Part shown: piece by piece, positions 1 to 7,264 of the stretch
How positions within the stretch are numbered: position 1 is the first letter of the stretch
Layout: each line of letters opens with the position of its first letter
Assembly: GCA_964528035.1 (NCBI GenBank)
Contig: CAZGQY010000057.1
Span: 1 to 21,461 of the forward strand
DNA: 21,461 nucleotides
From: CAZGQY01 sp964528035
Lineage (GTDB): Bacteria; Pseudomonadota; Gammaproteobacteria; Methylococcales; UBA1147
Direction of reading: 5' to 3'
Position numbers and translations under genes: made by a program
The notes under the pieces: model-generated
The model's input: the letters and a program-made list of their open reading frames with translations, nothing else
What the model was told of the DNA's origin: nothing
Database searches by the model: none

Positions 1-111
1 TGCGTTGTAGCAACAGTTGCGTAGCCCTGCTATGCGCCTGTTGCTTCGCCTTGAAGACAAACAATTATCCTGCGTCAATCTTTCGCATATTATTAAACCC
101 TCGCTCCTAAG
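1..111. repeat. Partial copy of palindromic (MITE-like) element, left of creBCD
   Basis: This stretch matches positions 3926-4036 base for base with four substitutions in 111 positions (about 96% identity, counted by eye) and in the same orientation. It is the right-hand two thirds of the full element at 3868-4036; the rest would lie left of the window. It contains the central hairpin (GTAGCAACAG paired with CTGTTGCT) and the right terminal arm ending in CGCTCCTAAG. It carries no gene. Together with the copy at 3868 it brackets the creBCD operon as direct repeats. Confidence 0.85.
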
Positions 112-187
112 CGTAAACAAAAACTGGCTTGCGGTTTGAGTCATACAAGTATCGGTATGCCCACACACCATGACTCTGATCCATCTT

Positions 188-221
188 AAAAAGGAGGCCG
201 CTCAAAACTGGGCAGCCTCCT
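188..221 (-). terminator. Rho-independent terminator of creBCD
   Basis: Read on the minus strand, AGGAGGC pairs with GCCTCCT (7 bp). After a 1x1 mismatch the stem continues with 4 more pairs (one of them G-T) around a 6-nt loop, and a run of five T follows directly. It lies about 35 bp past the creD stop codon, the expected place for the operon's terminator. Confidence 0.85.
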
Positions 222-256
222 GGAACCACAAATATATCTCGGTTATCGCAACATAC

Positions 257-1636
257 TTATTGGCCAGCCACCGCCTCATGTTCCTCAGATGGAATATTCA
301 CCTTCTGCGCGTCTTTATACCAATCGACTTTACGGGTCGTAATCATGACTACGGATAAAGCGACAAATGTCAGCACCGCGCCCATCAGAAAAGCGAAATC
401 TTCTGCGCTTATAATGACATAAAGCACCGCGTATAACACTCCGAGTAACACCGAAAAGGCTACTGCTTGTTTAACGCCCCTGAGCACAAAATTCAAATAA
501 AAGAACTGCAGGCTTATACAACTCAAGGTCGCAATCAAATAAGCCAGGCTAAAGGCAATATGTTCGGACAGCGATACCAGTAACAGATAAAACACTGCAA
601 TAGCAAATCCCACCAAAGTATACTGAATACTGTGAATGGGAAGTTGTTTAAGAACTTCAAAAAGAAAAAAGCTGACGAAACTGAGTCCGATAAACAACAA
701 GCCATATTTGACCGAGCGTTCCGATTGTAAATACACATCGACTGGCTCGATATGTTTAACACCAAAACTGCTGGCTGTTAGCGTTGTACATTTCCCATTC
801 TCACATTTGCGAATCTTGTCTTCGATGTTGCTGGCAAAAGAAGTAATTTTCCATTCGGCCTGGTAACCCTCTTCACTGATCTCACGATTTACCGGCAGAA
901 AACGTCCGACAAATTGGGGATGTTGCCAATGTGATGACACATTAACCCCAACTTCCATCGCAGTGGGTACAAAAACCAGAGATTCCATTCCTCGTAGTTC
1001 CAGACCAAAGTTAAATTCAGTTCTGCCATGCTGCGTATCCAGTTCAAATAGTGGAGCATGAATTCCGTTTTGATTGCACCTGAGAAGACTACCAGGCTTG
1101 AAGGATAATTGCTGATTTGCCCACTTAAGAACGGGGATACTGTTGATACCACGCGTATCAGAAATAGTCGCGCTCAAATACGGACTACCAATCGTTACAA
1201 ATTCAGCCTGATCTTTAAGGCCAATTAATGCTTTTTGAATACGCTGAGTATCAATAGCACCCGAAAAATTAAGCTGCGTGGTATAAACAGGAATTTTGTA
1301 AATTCCTTTACTACGAGCATCGACTTTGACCAACGCCTCTATATTCAGAGTTTTTGGCAAAAGATATTTTTGCTTTGACTGCTTTACAATCTTAATGGTT
1401 TTTTCCTTGGATTCCTTATTCCAAACTTCAACCTGCTTGTGAATCACGTAGGGTATAACAATTAATGGCCCCATGACCTTCTGCTGTCCCGTCCAACTGT
1501 TTGCCACACTGGTTTTAGCCTGAGCAAAATAATGCGAGCGTTCTGTAATTTTATCTGCAATCATACCTAAAGGAATGCTTAGCAGCAGAGTAATCAAACT
1601 AATGATGAAGATTTTCGAAGTGAATATTTTTTTCAT
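257..1636 (-). CDS. creD: CreD (Cet-type) inner-membrane protein
   Basis: A 459-residue CreD family protein. Residues about 7-28 form an N-terminal membrane anchor, followed by the family's typical stretch ending in GPLIVIPYV. A periplasmic domain of about 280 residues follows, then a C-terminal block of about five to six membrane helices (about 313-437) with the family motifs QYTLVGFAIAVFYLLLVSLS and SLAYLIA, ending in RKVDWY. Length fits the family (about 450). In E. coli and Pseudomonas relatives creD is the main target of CreBC and is linked to envelope integrity and colicin or beta-lactam phenotypes; its biochemical role is unknown. AGGA lies 9-12 nt before the ATG. It is third in a creB-creC-creD order, 118 bp after creC. 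That gap shows no recognisable cre-tag (TTCAC-N6-TTCAC), so it may simply be transcribed with creBC. Confidence 0.95.
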   Translation of the reverse strand: MKKIFTSKIFIISLITLLLSIPLGMIADKITERSHYFAQAKTSVANSWTGQQKVMGPLIVIPYVIHKQVEVWNKESKEKTIKIVKQSKQKYLLPKTLNIEALVKVDARSKGIYKIPVYTTQLNFSGAIDTQRIQKALIGLKDQAEFVTIGSPYLSATISDTRGINSIPVLKWANQQLSFKPGSLLRCNQNGIHAPLFELDTQHGRTEFNFGLELRGMESLVFVPTAMEVGVNVSSHWQHPQFVGRFLPVNREISEEGYQAEWKITSFASNIEDKIRKCENGKCTTLTASSFGVKHIEPVDVYLQSERSVKYGLLFIGLSFVSFFLFEVLKQLPIHSIQYTLVGFAIAVFYLLLVSLSEHIAFSLAYLIATLSCISLQFFYLNFVLRGVKQAVAFSVLLGVLYAVLYVIISAEDFAFLMGAVLTFVALSVVMITTRKVDWYKDAQKVNIPSEEHEAVAGQ

Positions 1637-1754
1637 AGCATTGCTTCCTGTATTTTGTTGAGTACGGGCTCAGGATAGACAGGCTATGTGGGCTGAAGAT
1701 GTTGTTATTATGTGGTTCGTGTGGTCTCTGTGTTTTTTTAAGTGCCAGAATGCC

Positions 1755-3182
1755 TTATCCGCGCAACGCTAAAGTCAATGTCGCTATAACACCCCCATCC
1801 GGACAATTTTTCAACGAAATACTGCCTTTATGTAATTCGACAATTTGCTGTACAAAAGAGAGCCCCAGCCCCGAACTTTTCTTATTGCCCCCTGGCCTGG
1901 GTAGCGAATAAAAACGATTAAAGATCTTATCCAGAGCGTAATCGGGTATCCCTTCACCACTGTCTTTTATCGTGATATTAATAACTTGCTTCTGATTCAC
2001 CTCAATACTGATCTCTCCGTTCAACGGACTAAAATCGATGGCATTTTGTAAAAGATTATCTATCGCCTGGCTAAGCAGAAAACAATCTCCATTTGTAATC
2101 GCCTTTGACGATAACCGTGTTTTAAATTTAATGAGCTTCTCATTTTGCTGCATCTGCTTGCTGGCTAAAACCGTGTTTACCACATCGATCATATCGACAG
2201 CCTGCGATTGTTGAAGCACTTCACGTTTCTCCACTACAACCAAGGCAAGCATACGATTGATCATCTCGTCGATGCGTTCTACTTCGTCGTGAATATTTGT
2301 CGTAAAACGGGACAGATCTTCTACTGCCATTTGTGGCGAGATAAGTTCAACTGCACCTTTTATCGCCGAAACCGGACTTTTCAATTCATGCGTCAGTGCG
2401 TGTACGTATTTCTCAACATACTCTTTACCTTCAAGCTTTTGCCGCATGTTATCGATGGAACTGGCCAGTTTTGCCAACTCGGTCTCACGCAGACTGGGAA
2501 TAGCAACTCGCTCACCGCTGGCTACTTTATCTGCATAAGCCGCTATTTTTCGAATTGAACGGGTCAACCAATAGGACAAAACCACCGTGACCAAAAATGA
2601 AACTAACACCAGCAACAAGCCCTGACGTCTGATTTTAGCCTGAGCCAAATCGATGAAAGGTTTTACCGATAAATTGGGCTTCGCCACTGTCAACACACCA
2701 ATAATTTGCCCGCCATCTAGTATCGGTGCAGCCACATGCATCACTGAACTGCTGTCATCATCTGGGTTGGATTTAGTACTTCTGGCACCGTATTGCCCCC
2801 TCAAGGTCAAATAGACATCATTCCATTGTGAATAGTCCTGCCCAACTGCCAATTGGTCTGAATCGTAAAGTACAATACCCTCAGAATCGGTGATGTAGAT
2901 GCGAATATTACTGATGTTTTTTTCGACAGAAAATATTCGGGCACGATAGGAACGTTTCAAAAATCGATCCATACTCAGACTGAAATTCCGGTTTTTAATC
3001 TGATCTGAAGAAAACTCCTCAGCGACCATTTCCGCCAGCAGATTGGACATATCAACCAAAGCATCTTCGGTCGACTGGCGAACCCCAGGCTTCAATTCTG
3101 AAAAAAACACATTTAGCAGCAAATAGACCGCAACACCAAATATTGTGAAATAAGCCATCACAATACGCAGACTAAGACTCAT
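1755..3182 (-). CDS. creC: CreC sensor histidine kinase
   Basis: A 475-residue membrane histidine kinase. Order: transmembrane helix (about 7-27), periplasmic sensor domain (28-187), second helix (188-207), HAMP linker (208-260), dimerisation/phosphoacceptor domain with HELKSPVSAIKG (phosphorylated His265), then the ATPase domain with N box NLLQNAID (Asn380), DSGEGIP (407-413) and GLGLS (438-442). All catalytic boxes look intact, so an active kinase is expected. The pairing with CreB and CreD identifies it as CreC and not a generic kinase. Its start codon overlaps the creB stop (ATGA, 4 bp), so the two are translationally coupled. Confidence 0.94.
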   Translation of the reverse strand: MSLSLRIVMAYFTIFGVAVYLLLNVFFSELKPGVRQSTEDALVDMSNLLAEMVAEEFSSDQIKNRNFSLSMDRFLKRSYRARIFSVEKNISNIRIYITDSEGIVLYDSDQLAVGQDYSQWNDVYLTLRGQYGARSTKSNPDDDSSSVMHVAAPILDGGQIIGVLTVAKPNLSVKPFIDLAQAKIRRQGLLLVLVSFLVTVVLSYWLTRSIRKIAAYADKVASGERVAIPSLRETELAKLASSIDNMRQKLEGKEYVEKYVHALTHELKSPVSAIKGAVELISPQMAVEDLSRFTTNIHDEVERIDEMINRMLALVVVEKREVLQQSQAVDMIDVVNTVLASKQMQQNEKLIKFKTRLSSKAITNGDCFLLSQAIDNLLQNAIDFSPLNGEISIEVNQKQVINITIKDSGEGIPDYALDKIFNRFYSLPRPGGNKKSSGLGLSFVQQIVELHKGSISLKNCPDGGVIATLTLALRG

Positions 3183-3865
3183 TTCAATTTCTGCCTGAAG
3201 CTATAACCGATACCCCGGTGAGTCATCAAAAAATCATTATTCGGGTCGATTGTGCGCAACTTCGATCGAATGGTTTTAATGTGCGTATCGACAACACGAT
3301 CAAAACTTTCTTCGGGTGAAGACCAGACAGCATCCATCAACTGTTGACGTGAATAGACCCGTCCCGGATGCTTAAAAAGTACCGACAAAATGCCATATTC
3401 GTAGGTCGTCAGGTCGAGTTCAATCCCCTGGTAAATAATTTGCCGTTTATCCTCCAGTAACCGTAAAACAGCCAAAGGACCGACAGTATCCTCTGCTGCC
3501 TTATTCACCCGGCGAAGAATCACATTGACCCGAGCAGTAAGCTCTCTCGGGCTAAACGGCTTCACAACATAGTCATCTGCACCGATTTCCAAACCGACCA
3601 CTCTGTCGATTTCATCGCTGCGCGCGGTAAGAAATATAATCGGTATGTCAGAAAATTTCCGTATCTGCCTGCACACTTCAAATCCGCTTTGATCGGGCAG
3701 ACCTACATCCAATATAACAAGATCAATCGACTCAACCTTCAGGGTATCAATAGCTTCAGATCCCAGCATGACCCATTGAACCGCAAAACCGTCATTTTCC
3801 AGTGAATAACGGATATTATCGGCGATACTGGATTCGTCTTCTATTAACAGGATCTGCTTTAACAT
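3179..3865 (-). CDS. creB: CreB response regulator (OmpR/PhoB family)
   Basis: A 228-residue regulator. It has a receiver domain (1-118) with acidic pocket Glu9/Asp10, phosphoacceptor Asp53 (ILDVGLPD), Thr80 and Lys102 (VKPF), and a C-terminal winged helix (about 130-226) with TTYEYGILSVLFKHPGRVYS and DTHIKTIRSKL. It is the partner of CreC (4-bp overlap) and expected activator of creD. First gene of the operon. Only 2 nt separate its ATG from the palindromic element at 3868-4036, so its ribosome-binding region consists of element sequence. The nearest SD-like bases (TAGG, 2 nt from the ATG) are too close to be good. No creA homologue lies next to it. Confidence 0.94.
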   Translation of the reverse strand: MLKQILLIEDESSIADNIRYSLENDGFAVQWVMLGSEAIDTLKVESIDLVILDVGLPDQSGFEVCRQIRKFSDIPIIFLTARSDEIDRVVGLEIGADDYVVKPFSPRELTARVNVILRRVNKAAEDTVGPLAVLRLLEDKRQIIYQGIELDLTTYEYGILSVLFKHPGRVYSRQQLMDAVWSSPEESFDRVVDTHIKTIRSKLRTIDPNNDFLMTHRGIGYSFRQKLK

Positions 3866-3867
3866 TG

Positions 3868-4036
3868 CCTAAGGAGCGAGGATTTAATAATATACGAATC
3901 CTGACTTGTATTATTGTCCGTCTTTTGCGTTGTAGCAACAGTTGCGTAGCCCTGCTATGCGCCTGTTGCTACGCCTTGAAGACAAACAATAATCCTGCGT
4001 CAATCTTTCCCATATTATTAAATCCTCGCTCCTAAG
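3868..4036. repeat. Complete 169-bp palindromic (MITE-like) element
   Basis: The whole stretch folds on itself around position 3952. The terminal arms share about 22 identical bases (AGGAGCGAGGATTTAATAAT and on, against its reverse complement at the right end, ATTATTAAATCCTCGCTCCT). The middle arms are imperfect (about 70% by eye). The centre is a tight stem, GTAGCAACAG..GCGTAG against CTATGCGCCTGTTGCTAC. No reading frame of note lies inside. Two thirds of a second copy, 4 differences in 111 bases, begins the window in the same orientation. Long fold-back structure, multiple copies and lack of coding point to a non-autonomous mobile element. A clear target-site duplication is not visible. It fills most of the creB leader region and is also the only terminator-like structure after the methyltransferase gene at 4091. 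Confidence 0.8.
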
Positions 4037-4090
4037 GTAAATATAAGAACCTGTGAGCTTATCCAAGGATCAAGGGAACTGGATTGACGA

Positions 4091-4774
4091 TTATTTCCGA
4101 CGCGCGACGATAACACCATCTCGGGTTGGATTAATGAAACTGTCAAAGTTTGGATCCTGAAAAATGAATTGATTGTGTTCGAGGATAGCTTCAGTCCATC
4201 CCTCGACAATATCGATAGGGTTTTCAATCGCGACGCGGCCATGCCAGAGCACATTATCGGCGATATATAATCCCCCGGAGCGAATACGATCTTTGGCCAG
4301 ATGCCATATTTCAGGATAGTCACCTTTGTCCACATCGTTGTAACAGATATCGAATTCCCCGTCCGTTTCCGCGAATACCTGCTGTGCCATGCCGACTTTA
4401 AAATCGATGTTATCCCAGAGTCCAGCCTGGCGAAGAAATTGTTCAGCCTGGTCACAATTTGAAGCGCTTGCATCGCTACAGATCACTTGTCCCTGCAATC
4501 CGGCTGCTTGTGCAAACCAGTAAGCTGAATAACCGTAGCCGCTACCGAATTCGAAGATCCGTCTGGCCGAAATCATTTTTGCCAGCGAATGCAGAAATAC
4601 GCCAACAAGACGTCCAACGATCGGGAAATTCTGTTCTGTAGCCAGTGTTTCCATTTGTGTGAGTACAGCATTATCGGAATTCGATATCTGAGATCGCATA
4701 TAATTTTCGATCTTCGAATCTACCGGTGTGATGAGTTCGGGATTTTCCAAGTTATTGGGTATGAGTTTACTCAT
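4091..4774 (-). CDS. Class I SAM-dependent O-methyltransferase (family 3, CCoAOMT-like)
   Basis: A 227-residue soluble methyltransferase of the Methyltransf_3 (caffeoyl-CoA/catechol O-methyltransferase-like) type. SAM-binding motif I is FEFGSGYGYSAYWFAQAAG (74-92). The metal/catechol region carries YNDVDKGDYPEIW (145-157; family form is DxDK..Y) and IADNVLWHGRV (171-181), in which Asp147, Asp173 and Asn174 are the expected metal ligands. It probably transfers a methyl group to a hydroxyl of a small aromatic or catechol-like molecule; the substrate cannot be read from sequence. It lies 216 bp downstream of the HDO gene on the same strand, which suggests a shared pathway, although the gap is long enough for its own promoter. 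Start ATG at 4774 has GGAT about 7-10 nt upstream. The terminal RRK is normal for the family. Confidence 0.88.
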   Translation of the reverse strand: MSKLIPNNLENPELITPVDSKIENYMRSQISNSDNAVLTQMETLATEQNFPIVGRLVGVFLHSLAKMISARRIFEFGSGYGYSAYWFAQAAGLQGQVICSDASASNCDQAEQFLRQAGLWDNIDFKVGMAQQVFAETDGEFDICYNDVDKGDYPEIWHLAKDRIRSGGLYIADNVLWHGRVAIENPIDIVEGWTEAILEHNQFIFQDPNFDSFINPTRDGVIVARRK

Positions 4775-4990
4775 GAGGTGATCCAGGTAGCTATCGGAGT
4801 AATGCGTATATATTTATGTATCAGTTTTAATAATGCTCCACAATTCGTCAGGTGTATATATTGGTAAATTAAAAACGGTGATGAGGTGTTTGCCTCGTGC
4901 ATTGTTGCTTTAAACAAACCGAAAATATTAAACAGACATTGTGGTCACTCTTAAAGCAACCCGTCTTAGTGTCAATTACTATCTCCTCAT

Positions 4991-5899
4991 TTAATGAGCC
5001 GCCGCAAGCTCACGTCGTTGAAGATCCAGGCCGTCCCAGAACTCCGCAACACCATCCAGCATTTCGTTACCGACTGCGATGAATGCATCCTCGTTTAACT
5101 GGTGAGCAAAATACAGTTCTTCCAGTTCTTCCTGCGTGTGTTCCGCGTGTTGCGATTCGATGCGGTCATGCCAGACAAAAAATCCCAGTGGCAAATTCAG
5201 AGATTGTTTATGGTTGAATGTTTTCAGTCCTTCTATAAGTTCACCCCAAAATCCGGCTGCAGCCCAGTTTTCAACAGCATAGCTTGCGGCCTGGGCATTC
5301 TGGTAATGCTCTCCGCCGTACAGGCGAATCAGTTCATTGCAGAAAAAGCGGGTTGAAGCTGTACCGTGTTTAACCTGACCTATTTCACAGAAGGACATAT
5401 TCAGTTTTTGAGCCAGGGTATAAAGCCATTCAAAGTGAGCGGCAGCAAAGCGAAACGTGCTGCCTTCAACAGAACCTTGCGTAGATCCATATATTTTATC
5501 GCTGTCACTCTTGTTATCGGAATGAAAGCGAACACCGATTTCGTTAGCGAGAATTTCCTTTGACGCACGCATACTTTCCAGACTGTCAGCGTTGATCATT
5601 TTGTTCATCTGAGCGACCAGGAACTGGTTTGAAAATACCGAAAACTGAACGATAAATGCCTTTATCTGCGCCCTGTTTTGCTGACCTTGACGAAACCATT
5701 GAGTGTAGCGATTTTTTTCGATGATTCGGTGTTTCAGCAATTCTTCGTTGATGCGATCCTGAAAATTTATGAACTTTCGCGCTTTCTCGATTGAATATCC
5801 GGGATTACCCTGATTCAATGCCTTCAGGCTTGGAGTGCTCAAACCTTCGATATGATGATTTCTGGCAAAGCCATGTAAAGAAGATTGGTTAATAGCCAT
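4991..5899 (-). CDS. Haem-oxygenase-like dimetal oxidase (HDO; CADD/UndA/PF14518-like)
   Basis: A 302-residue, mostly helical protein with no signal peptide or membrane segment. I recognise the iron-containing redox enzyme superfamily (TENA/PqqC/CADD fold) from spaced metal ligands: Glu120 (ILANEIG) and His126 in one helix, Glu210 (AVENWA) about 34 residues before His244, then His244-x3-Glu248-x2-His251 (WHDRIESQHAEH). The last pattern matches the H-x3-(D/E)-x2-H of CADD, UndA and SznF. Members use a di-iron centre and oxygen for unusual oxidations (fatty acid or amino acid cleavage, N-oxygenation, self-sacrificing pABA formation), so the exact reaction is open. The first 100 residues are an N-terminal extension I cannot assign. 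A strong SD (TAGGAG, 7 nt from the ATG) fixes the start. Downstream on the same strand is an O-methyltransferase; divergent upstream is hemE. Confidence 0.75.
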   Translation of the reverse strand: MAINQSSLHGFARNHHIEGLSTPSLKALNQGNPGYSIEKARKFINFQDRINEELLKHRIIEKNRYTQWFRQGQQNRAQIKAFIVQFSVFSNQFLVAQMNKMINADSLESMRASKEILANEIGVRFHSDNKSDSDKIYGSTQGSVEGSTFRFAAAHFEWLYTLAQKLNMSFCEIGQVKHGTASTRFFCNELIRLYGGEHYQNAQAASYAVENWAAAGFWGELIEGLKTFNHKQSLNLPLGFFVWHDRIESQHAEHTQEELEELYFAHQLNEDAFIAVGNEMLDGVAEFWDGLDLQRRELAAAH

Positions 5900-5938
5900 A
5901 ATAAATCTCCTAAAGTTTTCTATATCTTCAAGTATAGA

Positions 5939-5972
5939 CCCCTGCGGGAATCGACAAGTTTCCTTTTCGGGG
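5939..5972 (-). other. Hairpin in the leader of the HDO gene
   Basis: On the minus strand CCCC-(GAAAA)-GGAA-(9-nt loop)-TTCC-(CGCA)-GGGG forms a two-part stem about 40 bp before the HDO start codon. It is not followed by a T run in that direction, so it is not a standard terminator. It could shape the 5' leader or simply be chance. The surrounding 5900-6107 region is the shared upstream region of the divergent HDO and hemE genes; I see no convincing paired -35/-10 boxes there. Confidence 0.3.
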
Positions 5973-6125
5973 GCTATTTTTAGAGTTGCTTGCTATTCTG
6001 CGTAATCTTTAACCGGGATTTAAAAAGTCGATCGCCTGGATATACTATCGCAACCAACGATGAAATTGTGCCAGGCAACTCAAGATTGTAAGATGCTTGG
6101 TTTTTGAGTGGGTACTGAATTATTT

Positions 6126-7193
6126 ATGGTTACAATAAGCAACGACTGTTTGTTAAGAGCTTTACGTCGTCAGCCCGTGGAAAGAACACCTGTCTGGATG
6201 ATGCGTCAGGCCGGGCGCTATCTTCCTGAATATCGAGCTGTGCGAAAAAAGGCGGGCAGTTTTATGCAGCTTTGTACGAATCCCGACCTGGCGTGCGAAG
6301 TGACATTGCAGCCTTTGGAACGCTTTCGCTTTGATGCGGCAATTTTGTTTTCAGATATCCTGACCGTTCCTGACGCAATGGGCATGGGGCTTTATTTTGT
6401 TGAAGGGGAAGGGCCGAAATTCGAAAACCCTGTTCGCTGTAGTGCAGATATTGAACAATTGCCTATTCCCGACCCCGAAGTAGAACTCAAGTACGTGATG
6501 GATGCGGTACGTCAGATTAAATCATCCTTAAACGGCCGGGTTCCGCTCATCGGGTTTTCGGGAAGTCCGTGGACATTAGCCACCTACATGATCGAGGGTG
6601 AAAGCAGCCGGGATTTTCGTCGCATTAAAACATTGATGTATAGCCAACCGGACGCGATGCATAGTCTGTTGGAAAAAGTGACCGATGCGGTAATACATTA
6701 TTTAAACGCACAAGTTGCTGCCGGTGTACAGACGGTCATGTTATTCGATACCTGGGGGGGCAGCCTGTCGACTCAGGATTATATTTCGTTCTCGTTAAAC
6801 TACGCAAAACGAGTGCTTAAAGGGCTCAACTTGAACGATACAGAGCCAAGCGTACCGAGCATATTATTCACCAAAGGAGGAGGCCAGTGGTTGGAATCTA
6901 TGGCTGCGACTGGCTACTCCGCATTGGGACTGGACTGGACGACTGAAATTTCTGATGCTCGAAACCGGGTGGGAAATCATGTTGCTTTACAGGGAAACCT
7001 TGATCCGACAGTATTGTATGCAGAACCGGAAATTATTCGTCAGAAAGTGCATTCAATTTTGCAGCAATATGGGTCAGGGAGCGGTCATGTGTTTAACCTG
7101 GGACATGGTATTCATCCGCAAATGAACCCTGAACATGTGCATGCAATGGTGGAAGCTGTACATGAATTCAGTCCGAAATTTCATAAAAACTGA
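6126..7193 (+). CDS. hemE: Uroporphyrinogen decarboxylase
   Basis: A cytosolic enzyme that removes the four acetate carboxyls of uroporphyrinogen III to give coproporphyrinogen III in haem synthesis. The N-terminal signature TPVWMMRQAGRYLPEY (21-36, with Arg27 and Arg31 for substrate carboxylates), ILFSDIL with catalytic Asp77, GFSGSPWTLATYMIEG and FNLGHGIHP near the end are all present. I start at the ATG 6126 because it gives 355 residues and aligns the N-terminus (MVTISND) with the usual MTELKND-type start. An in-frame GTG at 6108 would add six residues without an SD; the ATG also lacks a good SD. It stands alone in the haem pathway here, followed 71 bp later by a transporter gene. Confidence 0.96.
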   Translation: MVTISNDCLLRALRRQPVERTPVWMMRQAGRYLPEYRAVRKKAGSFMQLCTNPDLACEVTLQPLERFRFDAAILFSDILTVPDAMGMGLYFVEGEGPKFENPVRCSADIEQLPIPDPEVELKYVMDAVRQIKSSLNGRVPLIGFSGSPWTLATYMIEGESSRDFRRIKTLMYSQPDAMHSLLEKVTDAVIHYLNAQVAAGVQTVMLFDTWGGSLSTQDYISFSLNYAKRVLKGLNLNDTEPSVPSILFTKGGGQWLESMAATGYSALGLDWTTEISDARNRVGNHVALQGNLDPTVLYAEPEIIRQKVHSILQQYGSGSGHVFNLGHGIHPQMNPEHVHAMVEAVHEFSPKFHKN

Positions 7194-7264
7194 GTAATTT
7201 AAGGCGACATCAGTCGGTCAGGTTTTTCTATGACAGCCTTCGCAACAAAAAGGATCTAAAACTA

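Noticed and set aside
1637..1754. Possible cre-tag upstream of creD
   Set aside because: I searched the gap on both strands for TTCAC-N6-TTCAC and found no TTCAC pair; only loose CAC-containing stretches occur.
6108..6125. GTG start of hemE six codons upstream
   Set aside because: No SD, and the ATG at 6126 gives the family length and N-terminal alignment.
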